Below, piece by piece: positions 39,438 through 48,997 of a stretch of 64,000 bases of DNA (position 1 is the first letter of the stretch; the number at the start of each line of letters is the position of its first letter). The stretch is taken from the NCBI RefSeq assembly GCF_030315685.1, contig NZ_JASXSI010000001.1, positions 124,001 through 188,000 on the forward strand, written 5' to 3'. Source of the DNA: Gordonia sp. ABSL11-1 (GTDB lineage Bacteria; Actinomycetota; Actinomycetes; Mycobacteriales; Mycobacteriaceae). A program made the translations under genes and the position numbers. The notes under the pieces were generated by a model. It was not told where the DNA came from. It worked only from the letters and a program-made list of their open reading frames with translations, and ran no database searches.

Positions 39438-40007
39438 TCAGCCGAAGTCGAGCGGGCCCCGGGGGAGGGTGTGTTCGATCACCGCGGACACGTCGGTGAT
39501 GGGTCCGTTCCCGGAGTTCGCGGGAATCCACATCGCCACGTACGGACGGTGATCGACGCAGACGTACGCCTGTCCGGCCCCTTCGACGGTGTCGGTGATG
39601 AACCATTGCACCGGGTTGATCACCTGCAGGTTGCTGGTCGGGGACAGCTCCGACGGCCGGGAGATGCCGCAGCGCAACGTCACCGGGTCACCGTCGCCGT
39701 CGGCGGGCCAGCGGACGGTGGTGCCGTCGGCCTGCTTGTCGCCGAAACCCTCGAACGTCTGCGGCAGTTCCGCGATCAGCCGACCGCAGTCCGCCGAGGC
39801 GGGTGCCCCGGCGGTGTACTCCTCGATCGGCGTCGTCGGATCCGGTCGTAGCGCCGCGAACGCGATGAAGCCGACGATCACCATCGCCGGGATCGCCACC
39901 AGGGTGGCGATGAGCGCGGGGCTCAGACGGGGCCCGGTCCCGTAACGCTCGTCGAGGTCGGCTCCATCCTCGCCACCGCCGGTCTGGCTGTCGTCGGTCA
40001 CACCCAC
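39438..40007 (-). CDS. DUF3515 membrane protein
   Basis: 189 aa with one N-terminal transmembrane helix (LIATLVAIPAMVIVGFIAFAAL) and an extracytoplasmic DUF3515 domain (ADCGRLIAELPQTFEGFGDK, LRCGISRPSELSPTS, QWFITDTVEGAGQAYVCVDHRPYVAMWIP). Three Cys residues could form disulphides. Homologue of Rv2980. Function unknown. GTG 40007 or 40001 starts it. Confidence 0.85.
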   Translation of the reverse strand: MGVTDDSQTGGGEDGADLDERYGTGPRLSPALIATLVAIPAMVIVGFIAFAALRPDPTTPIEEYTAGAPASADCGRLIAELPQTFEGFGDKQADGTTVRWPADGDGDPVTLRCGISRPSELSPTSNLQVINPVQWFITDTVEGAGQAYVCVDHRPYVAMWIPANSGNGPITDVSAVIEHTLPRGPLDFG

Positions 40008-40080
40008 ACCCTAGTGATCGGGTGTGCCCCGTCGAGGTGGTGGTTGTGTGCGTGGTGCGGCGGATCGCTCCGGTCAGGCG

Positions 40081-40320
40081 TCAGTGAGCACTCTGGACGA
40101 CCGGGCAGGTGAGTGTGCGGGTGATCCCGTCCACCTTCTGGATCTGGGGCACGACGTCCTCGGTGAGGTGGGACGCGTCGGCGGCATCAACTCGCACGAT
40201 GACGTCGTAGGGTCCGCTGACCTCTTCGGATGAGGCGACACCGGAGATCTCCGCAATCGTCGCCGCGGCCAGCGCGGCACGTCCGACCTCGGTCTGGATC
40301 AGTATGTATGCCTGAACCAC
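40081..40320 (-). CDS. Stand-alone Lrp/AsnC ligand-binding domain protein
   Basis: About 79 aa without a DNA-binding helix-turn-helix: VQAYILIQTEVGRAALAAATI, VASSEEVSGPYDVIVRVDAAD, VVPQIQKVDGITRTLTCPVV. Such SAM/RAM-domain proteins bind amino acids and may hetero-oligomerise with full-length Lrp regulators. GTG 40320 has GAGAGG 7 nt upstream; ATG 40326 is the alternative. Divergent from thiL. Confidence 0.85.
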   Translation of the reverse strand: MVQAYILIQTEVGRAALAAATIAEISGVASSEEVSGPYDVIVRVDAADASHLTEDVVPQIQKVDGITRTLTCPVVQSAH

Positions 40321-40424
40321 GCCCATCCTCTCGTCTGCACCGGCCTCCGGCTGTCGACCCGGTGTCAGTATTGTCGCTGACAACCCCGCCCGAGCGCGAC
40401 ACGAGAGAGATCAAGGGTGACTTC

Positions 40425-41456
40425 GTGACCGTCGGAAGCATCGGCGACCCGGTCGACCGGTCGCGCAGCGTCGGTGAGGTCGGCGAACGCCGGCTCATCG
40501 CCGAACTCACCCGGGCGGCATCCGTGCACGACTCGCCTCCGGCGGTGCACGGTCCCGCGCACGACATCGTCATCGGTTCCGGCGACGACGCCGCGGTGAT
40601 CGACACCGCAGGTCCCGCGGTCATCAGTACCGACACCGCGGTACAGGGCAGGCACTTCCGCTTCGACTGGTCCGACCCGCACACGGTCGGGGCCCGGGCG
40701 GTCGTGCAGAGTGCCGCCGACATCGCGGCAATGGGGGGTCGGGTCTCGGGAACCGTGGTGTCGATCGCCTGCCCGCCGGACACCACCGTCGGAACGGTTC
40801 TCGACCTCGACGCAGGCATCGTCGAGGCCACGCACCGTCTGGGTGGGCGTGTTCTTGGCGGGGACCTCGTCGCCGCCGACCAGGTCGTACTCACCGTCAC
40901 CACGGTGGGCATGCTCGACGGCCTGGCGCCCACGGTCGTCGGAGGTGCGCGACCGGGTGACGAGCTCGCCGTCACCGGCCGCACACTCGGTGCCAGCGCC
41001 GCCGGTCTCGCGGTGCTGCTCGCGGCCCGGTCTGCGGGGTCCGACGAACTCCGCGAACGCTATTCGGCTCTTGTCGACGCCCACCGGCTGCCCGCGCCCG
41101 ACCTCGGTCAGGGGCCTCTCGCGGCCCGGGCCGGTGTCCATGCGATGACCGATGTCTCCGACGGGCTCGTCGAGGAGCTGATCACCATGGCGGCGGCCTC
41201 GGGGGTCCGGCTCGACGTCGACAGCACGCGAATCCCGGCTTCGGAGGAGATGCATTCGGCCGCAGGGTTTCTCGGCGTCGACCTGCGTGACTGGACGGTG
41301 GCCGGTGGTGAGGATCACGAACTGCTCGGCGCCTTCCCGCCCGGCGGGGTGCCGCCGGGGTGGACCCGCATAGGGCAGGTGAGCGAGGGTGCCGACGTCT
41401 TCGTCGACGGACACCCGGTCGGCGGTCTGCGGGGATGGCAGTCGTTCGAGACGTGA
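40425..41456 (+). CDS. thiL: Thiamine-monophosphate kinase
   Basis: 343 aa. Phosphorylates thiamine monophosphate to the active diphosphate cofactor, which IlvB needs. PurM-like fold: GSGDDAAVI (Mg/ATP), STDTAVQGRHFRFDWSDP, GARAVVQSAADIAAMGG, LGGDLVAADQ, MTDVSDGLVEEL and VAGGEDHELLGAFPP. GTG 40425 preceded by AAGGG is chosen; the frame is open upstream. Confidence 0.95.
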   Translation: MTVGSIGDPVDRSRSVGEVGERRLIAELTRAASVHDSPPAVHGPAHDIVIGSGDDAAVIDTAGPAVISTDTAVQGRHFRFDWSDPHTVGARAVVQSAADIAAMGGRVSGTVVSIACPPDTTVGTVLDLDAGIVEATHRLGGRVLGGDLVAADQVVLTVTTVGMLDGLAPTVVGGARPGDELAVTGRTLGASAAGLAVLLAARSAGSDELRERYSALVDAHRLPAPDLGQGPLAARAGVHAMTDVSDGLVEELITMAAASGVRLDVDSTRIPASEEMHSAAGFLGVDLRDWTVAGGEDHELLGAFPPGGVPPGWTRIGQVSEGADVFVDGHPVGGLRGWQSFET

Positions 41457-41514
41457 CGGACGATCTCGGGCACCGGGCGATCGGCGTCGAGGTGCGGATG
41501 TCTAGATTCGGTGC

Positions 41515-42036
41515 ATGGCTATCTATGCGCTCGGTGACCGCGAACCCACGATCGGTGACGACGTCTACATCCATCCGGACGCCGTGGTGATCGGTGACGT
41601 GACCCTCGGCGACGGGGTGTCGATCTGGCCCACTGCGGTCCTGCGTGGCGACTCCGGCACGATCACGGTCGGGCGGCGGACGAACATCCAGGACGGCACG
41701 ATCATCCACTGCACACCGATCGATGCGACCGTCATCGGCGACCAGTGCGTCGTCGGGCACAACGCCCATATCGAGGGTGCGACCATCGGCGATCACTGCC
41801 TGATCGCCTCCGGCTCGGTCGTCCTCAACGGATCGACGGTGGGCACGGGTGCGGTCGTCGGTGCGGGCGCGGTGGTGCCGTCCAAGTTCACCGTGCCGCC
41901 GCGCGCGATGGCGTTGGGCGTTCCCGCGCGGATCCGGGAGGGCTACGAGGTGCCCGAGGGTCACGTCGACCTGAACGTCGAGATGTATCACCAGAACGGG
42001 AAGTACTTTCGCGAGGCACTGCGGAGGATCGGATGA
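41515..42036 (+). CDS. Gamma-class carbonic anhydrase-like hexapeptide-repeat protein
   Basis: 173 aa left-handed beta-helix protein with hexapeptide repeats ([49 protein letters not shown]). Metal-site His candidates lie in IIHCTP and [10 protein letters not shown], as in YrdA/PaaY proteins. Some family members are carbonic anhydrases; others bind other small ligands. Its stop overlaps the ung start. Confidence 0.88.
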   Translation: MAIYALGDREPTIGDDVYIHPDAVVIGDVTLGDGVSIWPTAVLRGDSGTITVGRRTNIQDGTIIHCTPIDATVIGDQCVVGHNAHIEGATIGDHCLIASGSVVLNGSTVGTGAVVGAGAVVPSKFTVPPRAMALGVPARIREGYEVPEGHVDLNVEMYHQNGKYFREALRRIG

Positions 42037-42051
42037 CGGAGGATCGGATGA
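42022..42051 (+). repeat. Tandem 15-bp duplication carrying the ung ribosome binding site and start codon
   Basis: CGGAGGATCGGATGA occurs at 42022-42036 and again at 42037-42051. Each copy has GGAGGA and an in-frame ATG (42033, 42048). Confidence 0.95.
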
Positions 42052-42758
42052 CGGAGAGCCGGGAAACGCCGCAGCCGGCGCCGAAGCCGTTGTCGGAGTT
42101 GATCGATCCTGGCTGGGCGGCGGCCCTCGAGCCGGTCGAGCCGGTCATCGCCTCGATGGGACAGTTCCTGCGGGCGGAGAACGCCACTGGTCGCGGCTAC
42201 CTGCCCTCGGGCGCGAACGTCCTGCGCGCCTTCACCCACCCGTTCGACGATGTGCGGGTGCTGATCGTCGGACAGGATCCGTATCCGACCCCGGGGCACG
42301 CTGTCGGCCTGAGTTTCTCGGTGGCACCCGACGTCTCGCCCATCCCGCGCTCGCTGGCCAACATCTATCGTGAGTACTCCGAGGATCTCGGATATCCGAG
42401 ACCCGCGAACGGTGATCTCACGCCGTGGGCGAAATCCGGTGTGCTGCTGCTGAACCGCGTCCTGACGGTGTCACCGGGGGAGCCGGCCTCCCACCGCGGC
42501 AAGGGCTGGGAGCAGGTCACCGAGTGTGCGATCAAGGCGCTCGTCGCCCGCGAGGCGGAACCGCTCGTCGCCATCCTCTGGGGCAAGGACGCGGGCAACC
42601 TGACGCGGTGGTTGCCCGACGTCCCGGTGATCGAATCACCGCACCCCTCACCACTGTCGGCCAGTCGCGGGTTCTTCGGTTCGCGTCCCTTCAGCCGCGC
42701 CAACGAGGCGCTCGAGGAGTTGGGCGCCGCCCCGGTCGACTGGCGCCTGCCCTCCTGA
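42033..42758 (+). CDS. ung: Uracil-DNA glycosylase
   Basis: Removes uracil from DNA. About 241 aa family 1 enzyme with the water-activating motif [35 protein letters not shown] and the DNA-intercalating [20 protein letters not shown] 42033 overlaps the preceding stop (ATGA); a second ATG at 42048, inside an exact 15-bp duplication with its own GGAGGA, could also start the protein. Confidence 0.96.
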   Translation: MTEDRMTESRETPQPAPKPLSELIDPGWAAALEPVEPVIASMGQFLRAENATGRGYLPSGANVLRAFTHPFDDVRVLIVGQDPYPTPGHAVGLSFSVAPDVSPIPRSLANIYREYSEDLGYPRPANGDLTPWAKSGVLLLNRVLTVSPGEPASHRGKGWEQVTECAIKALVAREAEPLVAILWGKDAGNLTRWLPDVPVIESPHPSPLSASRGFFGSRPFSRANEALEELGAAPVDWRLPS

Positions 42759-42792
42759 TCGCACCGACCCCGCGATCACCCGCGGGCGGGCC

Positions 42793-43608
42793 TCAGGACC
42801 GCCGGGCGGCCGCGAAATCCGGGGAGCGCTTGGCGATGAACGCGTCGACTCCCTCGATGCCCTCCGGCGTACCGGACAGCGTGGAGATCGAATGTGCCTC
42901 CGCGGCGAGGTGTTCGGCCAGCGAGTCCGTCGCCGATGCGGTGATCAGTGCGCGTGTCGCCGCCGCGGCTCCCCGCGGACCGGCCGCGATCTGCGCTGCG
43001 GCGGTGCGTGCGGCCGACTCGACCTCGTCGTCGGCGACCACCTCCGAGAGCAGACCCCAGGAGAGTGCCTGTCCGGCGTCGATGACCTGGTCGGTCAGGA
43101 TGATCTGCCGTGCGCGGGCCGGACCGACCACGCGCGGCAGCGTCCAGGTCATGCCCCCGTCCGGCGAGAGGCCGATCCCGCGGTAGGCGGGGCGCAGTCG
43201 GGTCGACGAGCCGCCGATCGCGACGTCGGCGTGGAGGACGATGCTCATCCCGGCGCCGGCGGCCCACCCCTTCACCGCGGCGACGACCGGACGGTCGGCG
43301 GTGTAGAGCGCGTTGACGAAATCGTGAAAATCCTCGGCCAGTCCGCGCAGATATGTCGGCCGGTGGCCGGCTGCCGCGAACGCGCGGACGTTACCGCCGG
43401 CGCAGAAGTTCGCGCCGGTGCCGATGAGCAGGACCGCGCCCACCTCGCGCTCACCGCGGGCCACCTCCTTGAGAGCAGCCGCACCCTCGATCAGTGCGTC
43501 GTCGGCCAGTGAGGTCCCGGCAGCCGGGGTGGACACGGCGATGGTGAGCAGCGGACCGTCCTGGCTGACGAGCGGGACGGTGGGTGCGGAGGAAGGCTGT
43601 GCGGTCAT
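42793..43608 (-). CDS. Enoyl-CoA hydratase/isomerase family protein
   Basis: 271 aa crotonase-fold protein. Oxyanion-hole motifs GTGANFCAGGNVRAFA and VKGWAAGAGMSIVLHAD; a late GLLSEVVADDEV. Ser/Gly-rich regions typical of the family. It could act in beta-oxidation or a related CoA reaction; the substrate is unknown. Convergent with ung (34 bp apart). Confidence 0.9.
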   Translation of the reverse strand: MTAQPSSAPTVPLVSQDGPLLTIAVSTPAAGTSLADDALIEGAAALKEVARGEREVGAVLLIGTGANFCAGGNVRAFAAAGHRPTYLRGLAEDFHDFVNALYTADRPVVAAVKGWAAGAGMSIVLHADVAIGGSSTRLRPAYRGIGLSPDGGMTWTLPRVVGPARARQIILTDQVIDAGQALSWGLLSEVVADDEVESAARTAAAQIAAGPRGAAAATRALITASATDSLAEHLAAEAHSISTLSGTPEGIEGVDAFIAKRSPDFAAARRS

Positions 43609-43735
43609 GTCTGCAGACTCTATCCACGAACGACAACAACCCGATTCCCAGGGCGAGTGATCGCCGGCCAGGGGAATCGGGTTCGTCGGTATGAGCTCGG
43701 GTCGACCGGGTCGGACGTCAGCGTCCGACGACGGA

Positions 43736-43927
43736 TCAGACGCGTGCGGTCTTGCCGGCCTTCAGGCAGGAGGTGCACACGTTCTTGCGCTTGCGGTTCC
43801 CCGGCGCGACCTCGACGCGCACCGACTGAATGTTCGGGTTCCACCGGCGGTTCGTGCGCCGGTGCGAGTGCGAAACCGACTTGCCGAAGCCCGGTCCCTT
43901 GCCGCAGATATCGCAGACGGCAGCCAT
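43736..43927 (-). CDS. rpmB: 50S ribosomal protein L28
   Basis: 63 aa, start ATG 43927 with AAAGGGAG 9 bp upstream. Contains the zinc-binding Cys pairs [11 protein letters not shown] and [13 protein letters not shown] (the C+ version of L28), and [18 protein letters not shown]. The frame extends upstream to 44041 but that part is not conserved. Divergent from fakA as in many actinobacteria. Confidence 0.95.
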   Translation of the reverse strand: MAAVCDICGKGPGFGKSVSHSHRRTNRRWNPNIQSVRVEVAPGNRKRKNVCTSCLKAGKTARV

Positions 43928-44195
43928 CGTCGAACTCCCTTTGTAGATGATCGTGGTCGTGTTCGGCCTGCTCGAAGTCCGCGGCGGGCGTGATGCGCCG
44001 ACGGGTACAGCTGCAAGGCAACCCTGCAAGAATAGCGGCACCCCACCATGCGGACCAAATCCGTGCCCGGGATCGACAGCACGACCCGACCCCGCGGAGA
44101 CCGTGCGCGGTGACGGCCCGGGTCGTCGGGACGTCCGAGTAACCTCTCACACACCGGGCGAGCTGCGATCGCCACGATCAACGGTAAGGGGTTTC

Positions 44196-45863
44196 ATGGA
44201 GTCGGTGTTCGACGGCGGCCTCTCCATGACGATGAACCCGCAGCTACTGCGGGACTGGGCGCATGCCGCGGTCGAGGGTCTCGAGGGGTTACGTGGCGAG
44301 ATCAACGACCTGAACGTCTTCCCGATCCCCGACTCCGACACGGGCAGCAACATGCTGTTCACGATGCAGGCCGCCTCGGATGCACTGCGCGGCGTGCCCG
44401 ACGACGCGGGTGTCTCCGCGGTCGCACGTGCGATGGCCGACGGCGCGGTCGCCCAGGCGCGGGGCAACTCGGGCATCATCCTGTCGCAGATCCTGATGGG
44501 CGTGGCCGACGCCGCCGAACTGGTGCCGGACGAGTCGCAGCTGACGTTCAACCAGCTGTGGGTGTCCGGACTGCGCCTCGGATCGCTCGCGGCGGTCCGG
44601 GCCGTCAGCGAGCCCCGCGAGGGCACCGTGCTGACCGTGATCCGGATCGGAGCGGAAACCGCGGCCGCGCACGTGTCGGAGTCGGCGGCGGATCTGGCCC
44701 GTGCGGTCGCCGACGATTGCGCCGATGCGCTCGAACGCACCCCCGAACTGCTGCCGGAACTGGCCAGCGCGGGCGTGGTCGACGCCGGTGGGCGTGGCTT
44801 CCTCGCGCTCGCCGACGCGATGGTCGGCGTACTCACCGGTGTGTCGCAACGTCGACGGCGGTATCGCGGCATCCTGACCGGTGGTGGTGAACCCGGGCAC
44901 GGTGAGAACGACACGTGCTCGGGCGGCAGCGACATGGATTTCGAGGTGATGTATCTGCTCGACGGCGCCGCGGGCGGACAGATCGGGTCCCTACGGGAAA
45001 CCTTGAATCAGCTGGGCGATTCGGTCGTCATCGTCGGCGACAGCTCGGCCGGCGGCGAGCGCTTCTCGGTGCATGTGCACACCTGTGAGCCCGGCAAGGC
45101 GGTCGAGGCCGGCGTCGTGCGCGGCCCGATCTCCGACATCCGGATCAGTTGTTTCGCACTCGACGCCATCCGCGCCCAGACCGATACGGCCGAACCGCCG
45201 CCCCGGCATCGACGGGCCGTCGTCGCCGTGGTGACCGGGGAGGGCGCGGCAGCTCTGTTCGCCGAGGCCGGTGCCGCCGTCGTCCGCGCCGACGACGGCC
45301 TGACGCCGGACCTGCTGACCGATGCGATCCGCGCGACCGACAGCGCGCATGTCGTGGTCATGGCGAACGGAAAACTCTCCTCGCAGGATCTGGTCACCGT
45401 GACCGCCGCGACGCGGTCGACCCAGAGGTCGGTCGTGTTTCTGCCGACGTCGTCGATGGTGCAATGCCTGTCTGCGCTCGCCGTCCACGACGGTGCCGAG
45501 ACCCCGGACGCCGACACCTATGCGATGGCCGAGGCCGCGGCCGGGACCCGGTGGGGCGCGCTCATCCGCGCGGAGACCCGGATCATGACGCTCGCCGGCA
45601 CGTGCGAGGTGGGAGATGTGTTGGGACTCATCGGGTCCGACGTTCTCGTCATCGCCCCGGACCAGACCGGTGCGGCGACGGCGCTGGTCGATCTGATGCT
45701 GGCGACCGGTGGAGAGATGGTGACGGTGATGGCGGGTTCCGCCGTCGACGACGCCGCACTCGACGCCGTCACCGGACAGATGCGGCGCAGCTATGCGGGT
45801 GTGGAACTCGCCGTGTACCGGACCGGACAGCCGGATCAGCTTCTGCAGATCGGTGTCGAGTGA
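44196..45863 (+). CDS. fakA: Fatty acid kinase catalytic subunit (DAK2/DhaL-type, FakA-like)
   Basis: 555 aa. N-terminal DhaL nucleotide domain with NDLNVFPIPDSDTGSNM, the Mg/ATP site (Asp triad), followed by ARGNSGIILSQILMG. C-terminal two-domain part with GDSSAGGERFSVHVHTCEPGK and SDVLVIAPDQTG. FakA phosphorylates fatty acids held by a DegV-family FakB protein; a DegV protein is encoded at 55.3 kb. ATG 44196 follows AAGGGG. Overlaps recG as TGATG. Confidence 0.85.
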   Translation: MESVFDGGLSMTMNPQLLRDWAHAAVEGLEGLRGEINDLNVFPIPDSDTGSNMLFTMQAASDALRGVPDDAGVSAVARAMADGAVAQARGNSGIILSQILMGVADAAELVPDESQLTFNQLWVSGLRLGSLAAVRAVSEPREGTVLTVIRIGAETAAAHVSESAADLARAVADDCADALERTPELLPELASAGVVDAGGRGFLALADAMVGVLTGVSQRRRRYRGILTGGGEPGHGENDTCSGGSDMDFEVMYLLDGAAGGQIGSLRETLNQLGDSVVIVGDSSAGGERFSVHVHTCEPGKAVEAGVVRGPISDIRISCFALDAIRAQTDTAEPPPRHRRAVVAVVTGEGAAALFAEAGAAVVRADDGLTPDLLTDAIRATDSAHVVVMANGKLSSQDLVTVTAATRSTQRSVVFLPTSSMVQCLSALAVHDGAETPDADTYAMAEAAAGTRWGALIRAETRIMTLAGTCEVGDVLGLIGSDVLVIAPDQTGAATALVDLMLATGGEMVTVMAGSAVDDAALDAVTGQMRRSYAGVELAVYRTGQPDQLLQIGVE

Positions 45864-48112
45864 TGCCCGACGTGGGTGCTCCGCTCGAGGAGATCCTGGA
45901 CTCCAAGCTCGCGGGCCGGCTGGAGTCGATCGGCGTCACGACGGTCGGGGAGTTGTTGCGCCATGCGCCGCGACGGTACGTGCGACAGGGTCAGCTGTCG
46001 GCCGACGAGATGCCCGCCGACGACGACTGGGTCACCGTTGTCGGACGTGTCACCGGCTCGCGGATGATCCCGATGCGCAAACGCAGCGGCAACTTCCTGA
46101 AGGTGACGGTCACCGACGACAGCCACACCTACGAGGCCAACTTCTTCAACGCGAGGTTCATCCAGCACCAGTTGAAGTCGGGGGTGCGGGTGATGCTGGC
46201 GGGCAAGGTCAAGACCTTCCAGGGCAAGATCCAGCTCTCCCATCCGGAATGGGCGGTCCTGCCCGATGGTGAACCGGAGGTGGACCACGTCGTCGGGTCG
46301 GCGATGCTGTCGGAGATGTATGCCGCCGAGGCGGCGTCCGGCGGAGATGTCGACCCGGCCGGCTTCGAGCGCGCGATCGTGCCGATCTACCCGTCCACCA
46401 AGGACATTCAGACGTGGAACATCTGGAGTGCGATTCGGCAGGTCCTCGCCGCGGTCGATGCGGAGGGTCCGGTGCAGGACGCGCTGACCGCGGAACAGCG
46501 TTCGGCACGCGGCCTCATCAGCACCGACGAGGCGCTGCACCGGATTCACCTGCCCGACACCGACGACGACATCGAGACAGCGCGCGCACGACTGAAGTTC
46601 GATGAGGCGCTGGCCATTCAGACGGTCCTGGCCCAACGACGTCTCGCCGGACGCGCCGAGACCGCACCCGCCTGCCCGCACGTACCCGGCGGATTGGAGG
46701 ACCGGCTCCTGGCTCGGTTGCCGTTCACGCTCACCGACGGGCAGCAGGAGGTGGTTGCCGAGATCTCCGCCGAACTCGGGCGGACCAGTCCGATGAGTCG
46801 GTTGCTGCAGGGTGAGGTGGGTTCGGGAAAGACGCTCGTGTCGCTGTTGGCGATGCTGCGTGTGGTGGACAACGGGCACCAGTGCGCGATCCTGGCCCCG
46901 ACCGAGGTCCTCGCCGCGCAGCATCACCGGACGATGCGGACGATGCTGGGCGACCTGGCCGAGGCCGGCGAACTGTCCGCTGCGGAGGGGGCGACGAAGA
47001 TCGCCCTGCTCACCGGTTCGATGAAGGCAGCGGGCAAGCGCCAGACACTGCTCGATGTGGTGACGGGCAGCGCTGGGATCGTGATCGGGACGCATGCCCT
47101 GCTGGAGGAGAACGTCACGTTCTTCGACCTCGGCATGGTCGTCGTCGACGAACAGCACCGATTCGGCGTCGAGCAACGAGATGTGCTGCGGGCCAAGGGT
47201 AAAGACGGCCTCATGCCCCACTTTCTGGTGATGACCGCCACGCCGATCCCGCGTACCGTCGCGATGACGGTGTTCGGCGACCTCGAGACCTCGGTGCTCA
47301 CCGAGTTGCCGCGGGGTCGCCAACCCATCAGCACGTCCGTCGTGCCGATGGGCAACTCCTCGTGGGTCGACCGGGTGTGGGCGAGGGCGGCCGAGGAGAT
47401 TGCCACGGGACGTCAGGTGTACGTGGTGTGCTCGCGGATCGGCGATGACGTCGAGGAGAAGAAGTCGAAGAAGTCCGCGAAAGACGACCGGCAGGCACCG
47501 ACGAGTACGTCCGTGCTCGACATGTACTCCGAGCTGCTGGGTGGTCCGCTGGCGGATGTGCGCATCGAGATGCTGCACGGGCGACTCCCGGCCGACGAGA
47601 AGAACGCGGTGATGGACGCCTTCGGGCGTGGTGAGGTCGATCTCGTGGTCTCGACGACGGTCATCGAGGTCGGTGTCGACGTGCCGAACGCGACCATGAT
47701 GGTGATCGTCGACGCCGAACGATTCGGTGTCAGCCAGCTGCACCAACTCCGCGGACGCGTCGGGCGCGGCGGGCATCCCGGCCTGTGTCTGCTGATGACC
47801 GCCGCACCGCGGATCTCCCAGGCCATGCAGCGGTTACGGGCGGTCGAGGCGTCGTCCGACGGATTCGAACTCGCCCGTGTCGATCTCGAACAACGACGGG
47901 AAGGCGACGTTCTCGGGTCGTTGCAGTCCGGGGGGACGTCGTCGCTCCGGTTCCTCTCGTTGCTCCAGGACGCGGAGGTCATCGCCGATGCGCGCGGGTT
48001 CGCCGACGAGATCGTCGGCGCCGACCTCGAACTCGCCGACCATCGACCACTCGACGAACTCGTGCGGGCCATCCTCGTGCCCGACAAGGTCGAGTACCTG
48101 GACAAGTCCTGA
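45863..48112 (+). CDS. recG: ATP-dependent DNA helicase RecG
   Basis: 749 aa. Repairs stalled replication forks and Holliday junctions by branch migration. N-terminal wedge/OB domain (VTVVGRVTGSRMIPMRKR), Walker A QGEVGSGKTLVSLLAML, motif II VVDEQHRFGVEQR, motif III MTATPIPRT, motif VI QLRGRVGRGGHPG. ATG 45863 is coupled to fakA (TGATG). Confidence 0.96.
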   Translation: MPDVGAPLEEILDSKLAGRLESIGVTTVGELLRHAPRRYVRQGQLSADEMPADDDWVTVVGRVTGSRMIPMRKRSGNFLKVTVTDDSHTYEANFFNARFIQHQLKSGVRVMLAGKVKTFQGKIQLSHPEWAVLPDGEPEVDHVVGSAMLSEMYAAEAASGGDVDPAGFERAIVPIYPSTKDIQTWNIWSAIRQVLAAVDAEGPVQDALTAEQRSARGLISTDEALHRIHLPDTDDDIETARARLKFDEALAIQTVLAQRRLAGRAETAPACPHVPGGLEDRLLARLPFTLTDGQQEVVAEISAELGRTSPMSRLLQGEVGSGKTLVSLLAMLRVVDNGHQCAILAPTEVLAAQHHRTMRTMLGDLAEAGELSAAEGATKIALLTGSMKAAGKRQTLLDVVTGSAGIVIGTHALLEENVTFFDLGMVVVDEQHRFGVEQRDVLRAKGKDGLMPHFLVMTATPIPRTVAMTVFGDLETSVLTELPRGRQPISTSVVPMGNSSWVDRVWARAAEEIATGRQVYVVCSRIGDDVEEKKSKKSAKDDRQAPTSTSVLDMYSELLGGPLADVRIEMLHGRLPADEKNAVMDAFGRGEVDLVVSTTVIEVGVDVPNATMMVIVDAERFGVSQLHQLRGRVGRGGHPGLCLLMTAAPRISQAMQRLRAVEASSDGFELARVDLEQRREGDVLGSLQSGGTSSLRFLSLLQDAEVIADARGFADEIVGADLELADHRPLDELVRAILVPDKVEYLDKS

Positions 48113-48194
48113 CCTTCTGATCGGTCGTGGTCGCAGCTCGGACGAGGACACGACCGGAGAGGCGGCGGAACGCATCGGCGCACGCGTGCGTCCA

Positions 48195-48905
48195 ATGACC
48201 ATGGTGTCCGACGGAGAATGGCCGCTGCGCTGGTGGCTCGTGATGCTCGCGTGTGTGTTCACGGCGGTTGTCGTCGCGGTGGGCGTGGTGGTCTCGGATT
48301 CGCCGACGCGCGATCCGGTGACATCGGCTCGTGCCCATCGTGCGCAGGCGACCCTCGCAGGGGTGGGCATCGTCGGCGAGCGGTCGTCGCGGTCGGACTA
48401 TCAGCGCGATGCGTTCGGGACGGCGTGGACCGACGCCGTGGACGTCGCCGGCGGCTCCAATGGATGCGACACCCGCAACGACGTCCTCGACCGCGATCTC
48501 GATGACACCCGCCGCGCACCGGCCACGTCATGCCCGCGAGCGGTGGTCGCCGGTGAGTTCCGGAGTCCGTACACCGGCGAGTTCATCGTGTTCCGCCGCG
48601 ACCGCCGGGCCGGCGCGGTCCAGATCGACCACATCGTGCCGCTGGCCTACGCCTGGGACATGGGTGCTTGGGGGTGGCCGCCGACGACGCGCCGGGAACT
48701 GGCCAACGATCCCGCGAACCTGGTTGCCGTCGACGCGGCATCGAACCTGGCCAAGTCCGATCGGGAGCCCGCCCGATGGATGCCGCCCAACACCGGTTTC
48801 CACTGCCAGTACGCGGTGCAGTTCGTCGAGGTCGTCGCGGCCTATCGGCTACGGCTCGACGCACCGTCGAGGCACGTGCTGGCGGGGGTGTTGGCCCGGT
48901 GTTGA
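48195..48905 (+). CDS. Secreted HNH/DUF1524-type nuclease
   Basis: 236 aa with an N-terminal hydrophobic signal-anchor ([22 protein letters not shown]), then an HNH-type domain: [19 protein letters not shown] (His pair), [27 protein letters not shown] (Asn/His region). This GmrSD-like HNH arrangement is common in secreted actinobacterial nucleases. ATG 48195 is the start used. It sits where the order leaves the M. tuberculosis recG neighbourhood and jumps to the proA block. Confidence 0.85.
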   Translation: MTMVSDGEWPLRWWLVMLACVFTAVVVAVGVVVSDSPTRDPVTSARAHRAQATLAGVGIVGERSSRSDYQRDAFGTAWTDAVDVAGGSNGCDTRNDVLDRDLDDTRRAPATSCPRAVVAGEFRSPYTGEFIVFRRDRRAGAVQIDHIVPLAYAWDMGAWGWPPTTRRELANDPANLVAVDAASNLAKSDREPARWMPPNTGFHCQYAVQFVEVVAAYRLRLDAPSRHVLAGVLARC

Positions 48906-48997
48906 CCGGTGGCCGCGACGAGGCGGCATCCGGACGTCGCCGGGGGCCCGGCTACTCTGGAGGACGACATAATTCCCCAGGCGAAGTCGAGGAATCC

